A stretch of 64,000 bases of DNA from Nocardia brasiliensis IFM 10847 (GTDB lineage: Bacteria; Actinomycetota; Actinomycetes; Mycobacteriales; Mycobacteriaceae), in NCBI RefSeq assembly GCF_000710915.1, contig NZ_BAUA01000006.1, positions 1 through 64,000 on the forward strand, written 5' to 3'. Each line of letters starts with the position of its first letter. The first letter of the stretch is position 1. Shown here in pieces: positions 58,085-64,000 of this stretch. The translations under genes and the position numbers were made by a program. Below the pieces are notes generated by a model. It had not been told where the DNA came from, searched no databases, and was given only the letters and a program-made list of their open reading frames with translations.

Positions 58085-58984
58085 ATGACCTTGGGTGACA
58101 AGCGCTTCGGCCGCCGCACACTGCTCGGCGCGACCGCACTGCTACCACTGGCCGCCTGTTCGACAAGCGCGACAACGGCTTCCGCGCCGACTGCGCAGGC
58201 ACGGCACGACCGGCTCTTCGAGTTGGAACGAAAGTTCGACGCGCGCTTGGGTGTCTACGCCCTCGACACCGCGAGCGGTGCGACCATCGCGCACCGGGCA
58301 GACGAGCGGTTCGCGTTCTGTTCCACCTTCAAAGGACTGGCCGCCGCCGCGGTGTTGCAGCGAAACCCGTTGTCGCACTTGGACACTGTGATTCGGTACA
58401 CCGAAGAGGACCTGACGAAGAATGCCGCGATCACGCCGCGCCATGTCGCCACCGGCATGACGATCCGCGACCTGTGCGACGCCGCCGTGCGATACAGCGA
58501 CGGCACGGCGGGCAACCTGCTGCTGCGCGACATCGGCGGGCCCGCGGAACTGACGGCCTACTTGCGCGGGCTCGGCGATCCGGTCACCCGGATGGACCGG
58601 ATCGAACCCGCGATCACCGAGGCGACGCCCGGCGATCCGCGCGACACCAGCTCACCGCGCGCGCTCGGCACCGACTACCAGCGGATCGTGCTCGGCGACG
58701 CGTTGCCCGAGGACAAGCGCGCGTTCCTGCGAGATCTCTTGGAGCGCAACGCGACCGGTGCGGGTGCGGTGCGCGTCCGAGCGGGAGTGCCGCAGGGCTG
58801 GAAGGTGGCCGACAAGACCGGCACCGGCGAGTACGGCACGCTCAACGATATCGCCATCGCGTGGCCGCCGGACCGTGCGCCGCTGGTCCTGTCCCTCATG
58901 TCCAGCAAGGCGACCGCGGATGCGGAATACGACCAAGCTTTGCTCGCCGAGGCTGCCGCGTACGTGGCGAGCACGTTGGCTTGA
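58085..58984 (+). CDS. Class A beta-lactamase, Nocardia type
   Basis: This 299-residue enzyme has a leader with RRTLLGATALLPLAAC, a twin-arginine-like motif and lipobox Cys25, so it is probably a lipoprotein. The active site is complete: Ser80-Thr-Phe-Lys83, Ser138-Asp-Gly140 (SDG as in BlaC and nocardial enzymes rather than SDN), Glu179 in the omega loop and Lys244-Thr-Gly. It should hydrolyse penicillins and cephalosporins. It follows an LGFP-repeat gene by ten bases and may share its transcript; no ampR- or blaI-type regulator is adjacent. Confidence 0.93.
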   Translation: MTLGDKRFGRRTLLGATALLPLAACSTSATTASAPTAQARHDRLFELERKFDARLGVYALDTASGATIAHRADERFAFCSTFKGLAAAAVLQRNPLSHLDTVIRYTEEDLTKNAAITPRHVATGMTIRDLCDAAVRYSDGTAGNLLLRDIGGPAELTAYLRGLGDPVTRMDRIEPAITEATPGDPRDTSSPRALGTDYQRIVLGDALPEDKRAFLRDLLERNATGAGAVRVRAGVPQGWKVADKTGTGEYGTLNDIAIAWPPDRAPLVLSLMSSKATADAEYDQALLAEAAAYVASTLA

Positions 58985-59017
58985 CCCTTACGTCGCGTGA
59001 GGCTCGACGATCAGGGC

Positions 59018-59509
59018 ATGAACGAATACATCAGCCCGGTTCCGGTGCCCGCACTCGACGCGGTCGCACCCGAGGTCTACCGCAGTTACTACGGCATGCC
59101 GATGTTCATCACCGTGCCGACCGCCGATTTCGCCGCTTCCAAGGACTTCTGGCTGCGCGGGCTCGGGTTCATCGACATCTTCACGATCCCCGGACAGCTG
59201 ATCCACCTGCGGCGCTGGGCATTTCAAGATGTGCTGCTGGTCGCCGGGGAGCCGGCCGACGCCGCGCCCGCCATGCGCGTCGACTTCGCTTGCGTACCGA
59301 GTCAGATCGACGAGGTCGCGAGCCGCTGCGAAGCACTCGTGCCCGGCTCCACCAGTGGTCCCCGGGAGATGCCGTGGAACGCCCTCGAACTGACGGTGAT
59401 CACTCCGGAGCGTGCGCATGTCGTGATGACGGCGGCGCGGCCGATCGACCCGCGCAGTCCGCAAGCGGACGCGCTGCGGGCCGTCGGATTCCCGGTGCCG
59501 GAGGCGTGA
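59018..59509 (+). CDS. VOC-family (glyoxalase/bleomycin-resistance fold) protein
   Basis: This 163-residue protein has the paired beta-alpha-beta repeats of the VOC fold (FITVPTADFAASKDFWLRGLGF and NALELTVITPERAHVVM). Metal ligands are not obvious, so it may bind rather than convert a ligand. ATG at 59018 is chosen over a GTG at 58997. The TipAS-type MerR gene follows by 51 bases, and the pair may form a drug-binding unit. Confidence 0.78.
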   Translation: MNEYISPVPVPALDAVAPEVYRSYYGMPMFITVPTADFAASKDFWLRGLGFIDIFTIPGQLIHLRRWAFQDVLLVAGEPADAAPAMRVDFACVPSQIDEVASRCEALVPGSTSGPREMPWNALELTVITPERAHVVMTAARPIDPRSPQADALRAVGFPVPEA

Positions 59510-59560
59510 CCGGGGCTTCGTCGGCGACCGGAGGTGGTAGCGGTGCGCGATACTGACCTG

Positions 59561-60397
59561 ATGACACGAGGGGCCCGCGACGCACCGACCGGGACGGGCG
59601 AGCCGATCGACCCGGACGGCGCCACCGTCGGCCGGACCGCCGCGCTCGTCGGGATCAGTGTGCGCACGCTGCACCACTGGGATGTGATCGGCCTGGTCCA
59701 GCCGAGCGGCCGGACCTGGGCCGGCTACCGGCTGTACTCCGCCGAGGACATCGCGCGGATCCATCGTGTGCTCGTCTACCGGGAGATCGGGCTGCCGCTC
59801 GCCGATATCGCCCGAGTCCTCGACGACCCCGCCACCGACGCGCGCGATCACCTGCGCAGTCAACGATCCCAGTTGGTCGACCGGATCGCTCGCCTGCAAG
59901 AGATGGTCGGCGCGGTCGATCGGATGCTGGAATCCTTCCGATCCGGCATCCGGTTGACACCGCAGCAGCAGGTCGAGATCTTCGGCGACCAGTGGCGCAG
60001 CGAATGGGTCGAGCAGGCCGGACAACGCTGGGGCGACAGCCCGCAGTGGGCGCAATACGCCGAACGCGCCGCGCACCGGTCCGCGGACGACTGGCGCGAA
60101 ATCGCCGCCGAAACCGAGCAGCTGTACGCCGACCTGGCCGCGGCGAAACTCGCCGAGATCGCCCCCGGTTCCGACGCCGCCAACACCCTCGCCGAACGTC
60201 ACCGCGCCCTACTGTCGCGCTACTTCGACTGTCCCCACGCCCGCCACGTCTGCATCGCCCGCATGTTCGTCGACGAACCCGGCTACGCCGAATACCACGA
60301 CGCCATGGCCCCCGAACTCACGTTGTGGTTGCGCGACGTGGTGTTCGCGAACGCCCGGGTGCACGGAGTCGAGCCGGAGACGACTACTTGGGATTGA
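59561..60397 (+). CDS. MerR-family regulator with TipAS domain
   Basis: This 278-residue regulator has a MerR winged helix (VGRTAALVGISVRTLHHWDVIGLVQPSGRTWAGYRLYS) and a long coiled linker, then a TipAS ligand domain (WGDSPQWAQYAERAAHRSADDW ... VDEPGYAEYHDAM). TipA proteins capture thiopeptides and other drugs and activate resistance genes. GATACT at 59549-59554 places transcription next to the ATG at 59561, a leaderless message; an in-frame GTG at 59534 is the alternative. Confidence 0.85.
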   Translation: MTRGARDAPTGTGEPIDPDGATVGRTAALVGISVRTLHHWDVIGLVQPSGRTWAGYRLYSAEDIARIHRVLVYREIGLPLADIARVLDDPATDARDHLRSQRSQLVDRIARLQEMVGAVDRMLESFRSGIRLTPQQQVEIFGDQWRSEWVEQAGQRWGDSPQWAQYAERAAHRSADDWREIAAETEQLYADLAAAKLAEIAPGSDAANTLAERHRALLSRYFDCPHARHVCIARMFVDEPGYAEYHDAMAPELTLWLRDVVFANARVHGVEPETTTWD

Positions 60398-60458
60398 AGT
60401 GGGCTGGTGCGGACGTTTTGGGGTGCGGGATGGGTGCGGAGATGTTTCGATCGCAAGC

Positions 60459-60917
60459 ATGACAGAGACCGATGATGTCGCGCAGGTGGTACGGGCGAGC
60501 CGGGAGGTCGCCGCGCAGGCGGACACGATCTTCGAGTTGATCGCCGACCCGGCGCAGCAGCCGCGCTGGGACGGGAACGAGAATCTGGCCGAAGCGCCGA
60601 CCGGTCAGCGGGTGCGTGCGGTCGGGGACGTGTTCACCATGACGCTCACCATAGGGGCCGTGCGGGAGAACCACGTGGTGGAATTCGAGGAGGGACGCCG
60701 AATCGCTTGGCGCCCATCCGAAGTCGGGCAGCAGCCGCCGGGACACCTGTGGCGCTGGGAGATCGAACCGCTCGATGACGCACGCACCCGGGTGACGCAC
60801 ACGTACGACTGGTCGCAACTGACCGACGAGAAGCGGTTGGTCCGGGCCCGCGCCACCACTTCGGACAAGCTCCTGGCGTCCGTCGATCGCCTCGCCGAAC
60901 TCGCCGAGAAGTCCTGA
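60459..60917 (+). CDS. SRPBCC-family protein
   Basis: This 152-residue protein has a polyketide-cyclase-like fold: SREVAAQADTIFELIADPAQQPRWDGN at the start, a central HVVEFEEGRRIAWRPS and a long C-terminal helix. It probably binds a hydrophobic ligand. It follows the MerR gene by 61 bases. No catalytic residues can be assigned. Confidence 0.78.
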   Translation: MTETDDVAQVVRASREVAAQADTIFELIADPAQQPRWDGNENLAEAPTGQRVRAVGDVFTMTLTIGAVRENHVVEFEEGRRIAWRPSEVGQQPPGHLWRWEIEPLDDARTRVTHTYDWSQLTDEKRLVRARATTSDKLLASVDRLAELAEKS

Positions 60918-60956
60918 ACCGGAACATTTCTCGGCACACCCGCTACCGTCGACCCC

Positions 60957-61487
60957 ATGACCGCTGAATCGCACCGGACCGCCGGCATCGTGCTACTGCG
61001 CGGGGACATCACCCGGCAGTCCGTCGATGCGATCGTCAACGCGGCCAACTCTTCCCTGCTCGGCGGCGGCGGGGTCGACGGAGCGATCCACGCGGCGGGC
61101 GGCCCCGAGATCCTCGCCGCCTGCCGCGAGTTACGCGCCACCCGATACCAGCAGGGCCTGTCCGTCGGACAAGCCGTCGCCACCACCGCCGGCCGCCTCT
61201 GCGCCCGCTGGGTCATCCACACAGTCGGCCCGATCTGGTCACCCACCGCAGACCGCTCCGCCCTCCTCGCCTCCTGCTACCGCGAATCCCTCCGCGTCGC
61301 AGACCAACTCGGCGCCCGATCCATCGCCTTCCCCGCCATCTCCACCGGCGCCTTCGGCTGGCCCCTCGACGATGGCGCCCGAATCGCCGTCGACACCGTG
61401 CGCAGCACGAAAACCACCGTGCGAGAGGCACATTTCGTGCTGTTCGACGAACGCGGGTACGAAGCGTTCGCCGCCGCCGTGGGGTAG
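60957..61487 (+). CDS. Macrodomain protein, O-acetyl-ADP-ribose deacetylase type
   Basis: This 176-residue protein is a complete macrodomain. It has GDITRQSVDAIVNAANSSLLGGGGVDGAIH, in which the Asp and Asn contact ADP-ribose, and the phosphate loop AISTGAFGWP. It should remove acetyl from O-acetyl-ADP-ribose or ADP-ribose from proteins. The ATG at 60957 lies 40 bases after the SRPBCC gene. Confidence 0.9.
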   Translation: MTAESHRTAGIVLLRGDITRQSVDAIVNAANSSLLGGGGVDGAIHAAGGPEILAACRELRATRYQQGLSVGQAVATTAGRLCARWVIHTVGPIWSPTADRSALLASCYRESLRVADQLGARSIAFPAISTGAFGWPLDDGARIAVDTVRSTKTTVREAHFVLFDERGYEAFAAAVG

Positions 61488-61712
61488 GCGGTTCGCGCGC
61501 CGACCCGGCAGGCGGGTTCGCATCAGAGCCCCACCGAGCCCGGTCGGCCTTTCGGTGTTGCCCGCACCAGTTGTCAGCCCAAGCACCAGGCAGCTACTAT
61601 TCAGCTATCTGCGATCAGTGTTCTCTATTTGAACAGTGGTTCGCTAGAGCATTTCACCTGCGAGCATGGCGTCTCCCGTCCGCAGGTCCGCCCTTGGAAG
61701 GAAGGAACACGT

Positions 61713-61922
61713 ATGCGAAAGTTGCTGGTCTCGGGCGTTGCCGGGGCGATCATGGCGTCGACGTTGGTAGCGGCGGCTCCGGCTCAGGCCTCCCCGCCGC
61801 CGCCCTCGCTGCTGTGCTCGGCTTTCACCTGGCCCGCGGTGTTTCTGATCGAGATCACCGGCGGGAAGAACGGCCCCGTGAGCCCGCTGTTGACTCCGCT
61901 GCAGCCATTGTTCTGCGGCTGA
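61713..61922 (+). CDS. Small secreted protein
   Basis: This 69-residue product has a signal peptide (KLLVSGVAGAIMASTLVAAAPAQAS) and a mature peptide of about 42 residues with two cysteines (LLCSAF and the C-terminal LFCG) that could form a disulfide, plus Pro-rich stretches. AAGGAA lies upstream of the ATG. Similar tiny exported proteins are common in Nocardia; function unknown. Confidence 0.7.
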   Translation: MRKLLVSGVAGAIMASTLVAAAPAQASPPPPSLLCSAFTWPAVFLIEITGGKNGPVSPLLTPLQPLFCG

Positions 61923-62006
61923 CCCCGATACCGCACGGGGCACCCGCCCGAGCCCTCGGTGCAGGGCCACCCGCTGTCAACCGGTGCACAGCGGCGACAC
62001 CGTCGC

Positions 62007-62283
62007 GTGCTACGCCCTCGTCGGGCGAGGTACCGCCTTTTCGCTCCGCTGGCTGCGGTGGGTGGTGCGGCCGGATGTACGGACAGTTCGAAGTCGAGCA
62101 GCGCGGGCACCTCCAGCGCGGCGAGTGCGGTGCGGGGGTGTCACCGCAGCGCAGTCCGGATGCGGCGGGAACACCTGCGCCGCCGACGAAGGGGAACTGC
62201 GTGCACGTCATCGGAGGCGGGCATCAGTGCAGTCAGGCCGGCACGGATTCTTCGTCGCGGCGGACAAGCAGTCGCTGTTCTGA
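62007..62283 (+). pseudogene. Possible decayed lipoprotein gene
   Basis: A GTG at 62007 opens a convincing lipoprotein leader (YRLFAPLAAVGGAAGC) and a Ser/Thr/Ala linker, but the frame then turns to an unlikely arginine-rich sequence. Cysteine-containing, coding-like pieces continue in the other two frames (GGNTCAADEG, NCVHVIGGGHQCSQ, FFVAADKQSLF) up to 62283. This looks like a short lipoprotein with more than one frame break. It is tentative; otherwise 61923-62302 holds no gene. Confidence 0.3.
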
Positions 62284-62302
62284 GCTGTTCCGCGAAAAAT
62301 GC

Positions 62303-63022
62303 TCAGCAGCCGAGGATTTCGGCGAGCTGAAGGAAGTCGGACGCCGTCAGGTCGCGGACGGTGTCCGCCGGGCGGTCGGCCTGCCGATGCGGGCCCTTCT
62401 CCCCCGGACGTTCGACGAACGCGGTGCGCAAGCCCGCCGCTCGCGCGCCGTCGATGTCCCAACCGTGGGTCGCGACCATCAGAACCCGATCGGGGTCGAC
62501 ATCGAGTAACGCCGTCGCGGTGCGATACACCTCCGGTGCCGGCTTGTAGGACCGGGCCAACTCCGCGGACAGGATGCAATCGAACGGCAGCGCAGCGTCT
62601 TTCACCAGACGGGTGAGCAACGCCATCCCGCCGTTGGACAGCGCCGCGACGGTATAGCGGGTCCGCAACCGGGCCAGTCCGGCTGCCGCGTCAGGCCAGG
62701 CGGGCAGCAGGTGCCAGGCTCGGACCAGCCGGGCGCGAGCGTCGTCATCGAGGACGACGCCGTGCCGCTCCAGCAGACTGTCCAGCGACTCACGGTGCAA
62801 CGTGTCGAGATAGGCCCACGGCCGCTCGCCCGTCCGAACCCGTTGCATCGCAGGCAGATACATATCCCGCCAGTCGTTGGCGAACGACTCTGCGTCGAGC
62901 CGCACCCCGGCCGCCGCGAAGATCTCCGCCGCCTGCCCGCTGACCCCGCTGAACCAATCCACCGTGGTGCCGAAGATGTCGCACAGGATCACCTGCACCG
63001 CATCCCGATCGAACCCGGACAT
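62303..63022 (-). CDS. Haloacid dehalogenase type II-like HAD hydrolase
   Basis: This 239-residue protein has HAD motif I CDIFGTTVDW (Asp nucleophile near residue 14), motif II VAALSNGG, motif III SYKPAPEVY and motif IV VATHGWDIDGARAAG, closest to type II 2-haloacid dehalogenases. The usual FDAYGTL is replaced by CDIFGTT, and dehalogenation is only inferred. AAGGGAG lies six bases before the ATG at 63022. Confidence 0.83.
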   Translation of the reverse strand: MSGFDRDAVQVILCDIFGTTVDWFSGVSGQAAEIFAAAGVRLDAESFANDWRDMYLPAMQRVRTGERPWAYLDTLHRESLDSLLERHGVVLDDDARARLVRAWHLLPAWPDAAAGLARLRTRYTVAALSNGGMALLTRLVKDAALPFDCILSAELARSYKPAPEVYRTATALLDVDPDRVLMVATHGWDIDGARAAGLRTAFVERPGEKGPHRQADRPADTVRDLTASDFLQLAEILGC

Positions 63023-63119
63023 TCGGACTCCCTTCGAGTGGGCGGCGCCGCAGCTCGGCATGCACCGCACCTCGCAGCCGAGCGTAGCGCGGAAGCGGCT
63101 TCGCGCAGTTCTCACGGAC

Positions 63120-63518
63120 CTACCAGTCGACGACGCCCAGCTCGTGCAACTTGCGGAACACCAGCATCGAGCCGGGTGCGACGTGATCCATCGCCGCGTA
63201 CTCGCTCACGGTGAAATAACGCAGCTCGGCGATTTCGCTGGTGGGCCGGGGCTCGCCGTCCAGCTCAGCGGTGAAGCACGTCATATGCAGTTGGGTGCCG
63301 GCCGCATGACCGTAGGCCTCTGCCTCGAACACACCGAGTTCGTCGCAGGACACGACGCCGACGCCGAGTTCCTCACGCACCTCGCGGTGCAACGCGCCGA
63401 CGGGCGTTTCCCCGGGATCGATCTTCCCGCCCGCCATGTAGAAGACTTCCTTGCCGATCGATCGCGTCTGCAGCAGACGACGATCCCTGACGTGGGCCAA
63501 CGCAGCTGTCCGAATCAC
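63120..63518 (-). CDS. NUDIX hydrolase
   Basis: This 132-residue enzyme has a complete Nudix box, from GGKIDPGETPVGALHREV to REELGVG (residues about 31-53), giving GX5EX7REUXEEXGU. It should hydrolyse a nucleoside diphosphate derivative. The start MIRTAALAHVRDRRLL is typical. It lies upstream of the HAD gene on the same strand with 97 bases between. Confidence 0.88.
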   Translation of the reverse strand: MIRTAALAHVRDRRLLQTRSIGKEVFYMAGGKIDPGETPVGALHREVREELGVGVVSCDELGVFEAEAYGHAAGTQLHMTCFTAELDGEPRPTSEIAELRYFTVSEYAAMDHVAPGSMLVFRKLHELGVVDW

Positions 63519-63684
63519 CGGACCACCCTACTTTTCCGCTCCGGTGACGGGTCAACCGAATATGCACAAGCCGCCGATCATCCGCGCGCCGAGTGCTATT
63601 CGCCGGTCGGCGATACGAAACGCGGTCGGCGACACTAATGTGTCGGAGCGAACCTGTTCGATCGGCGAAAGGCATGGGGGAACG

Positions 63685-64000
63685 ATGAACACCAGTCGGA
63701 GTGGGTGGCCCAGCCTGCCGCCGAGCGGGGACCGCAATCGCACGGTGCTGGCCTGCATGGTCGCGGGCGCCCTGCTGTTCGCCGTCATTTCCGGGGTCAG
63801 CGTCGTGATCGTGGCGCAGGACCTGAGCCGGGACTTCGTCGGCACCGCGGTCGCGGCGCCGCAGGGGCAGCAGCCGGCGACCGGCCAGCAGCCCGCCGCC
63901 GAACAGCAGCCGCTCGCCGCGACCCCCGCCAATGTCACCGCCAACGGCGCCATCCAGATCGGGGATCCCGCCGCGAAGAACGTCGTCCAGGTGGTCGCCG
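63685..64000 (+). CDS. Membrane-anchored DsbA-like protein, partial
   Basis: The gene runs off the window after about 105 codons. It starts MNTSRSGWPSLPPSG with GGGGGAACG upstream, has one transmembrane helix (LACMVAGALLFAVISGVSVVIVA), a Gln/Pro/Ala-rich linker and then NGAIQIGDPAAKNVVQVV. That last stretch resembles the strand preceding the CPxC site of thioredoxin_4/DsbA-like disulfide oxidoreductases. The active site would lie just beyond the window, so the assignment is an inference. Confidence 0.6.
   Translation, partial: MNTSRSGWPSLPPSGDRNRTVLACMVAGALLFAVISGVSVVIVAQDLSRDFVGTAVAAPQGQQPATGQQPAAEQQPLAATPANVTANGAIQIGDPAAKNVVQVVA

Noticed and set aside
1..64000. tRNA, rRNA and insertion-sequence genes
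   Set aside because: No cloverleaf with a TTCRANNC arm, rRNA core or transposase motif was noticed by eye on either strand; a tRNAscan and ISfinder run would be decisive.

Overview
The window is about 70 percent G+C with very dense, mostly short-spaced genes. It reads as a chromosomal segment of a mycolic-acid actinomycete, most likely Nocardia. The evidence is a class A beta-lactamase with an SDG motif and Tat/lipobox leader, LGFP-repeat secreted proteins, a mycothiol-dependent maleylpyruvate isomerase-fold protein, a fused CysNC, KstR-type operators, and many leaderless or GTG/TTG starts. I see no rRNA, tRNA, CRISPR array or insertion sequence. The genus is an inference from gene content.

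Layout. 0.2-4.4 kb (minus): a TAXI-type TRAP transporter with one fused permease and two tandem lipoprotein receptors, ending in a hairpin terminator. 4.4-7.7 kb: a WYL regulator divergent from a short UvrA-like ATPase. 7.7-13.8 kb: a carbohydrate block with a GH43/GH32-like propeller, an FGGY kinase, a thioredoxin, a GH172 (DUF2961) enzyme and a frameshifted xylulokinase. 13.8-19.2 kb: a D-aminoacylase-type amidohydrolase, two DinB-fold proteins and a large LuxR ATPase regulator. 19.3-22.4 kb: a short 2-isopropylmalate synthase behind a leucine leader-peptide attenuator, and a divergent FadR regulator with an ABC ATPase. 22.5-24.2 kb: a DGPF (YCII) protein with an ECF42-type sigma factor and its probable own promoter. 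24.2-28.3 kb: hydrolase, SRPBCC/TetR, HAD and thioesterase genes.

28.4-39.1 kb is one functional neighbourhood. A DUF1214-SDR-sulfotransferase operon faces an IclR gene, followed by cysD-cysNC (sulfate to PAPS), an alpha-methylacyl-CoA racemase-type CoA transferase, an acyl-CoA dehydrogenase and a TetR gene. A perfect KstR-type palindrome lies in the divergent region and a near match overlaps the cysD promoter. This suggests a sterol- or branched-lipid-responsive module that carries its own sulfate-donor supply.

39-46 kb: a TetR/SDR pair around a double operator, an epimerase-like protein, a frameshifted DUF2786-like gene, an emfourin-like lipoprotein, a DUF6882 protein, and an archaeal-type second aspartyl-tRNA synthetase. 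The leader of that synthetase folds as a translational T-box riboswitch, which I regard as the most striking element of the window.

46.3-51.9 kb (minus): a translationally coupled operon of a ThDP enzyme, an SRPBCC protein, a KAS III-like enzyme lacking the catalytic His and a PLP aminotransferase, followed by an OhrR-like regulator. It looks like an uncharacterised small biosynthetic pathway. 52-64 kb: a small VirB2-like membrane protein in a gene-poor stretch, a LysR/Baeyer-Villiger monooxygenase pair around a 25-bp operator, a CurA-type reductase, two tandem LGFP-repeat proteins, the beta-lactamase, VOC, MerR-TipAS, SRPBCC, macrodomain, secreted peptide, HAD dehalogenase and NUDIX genes, and the start of a membrane-anchored DsbA-like protein cut by the window edge.
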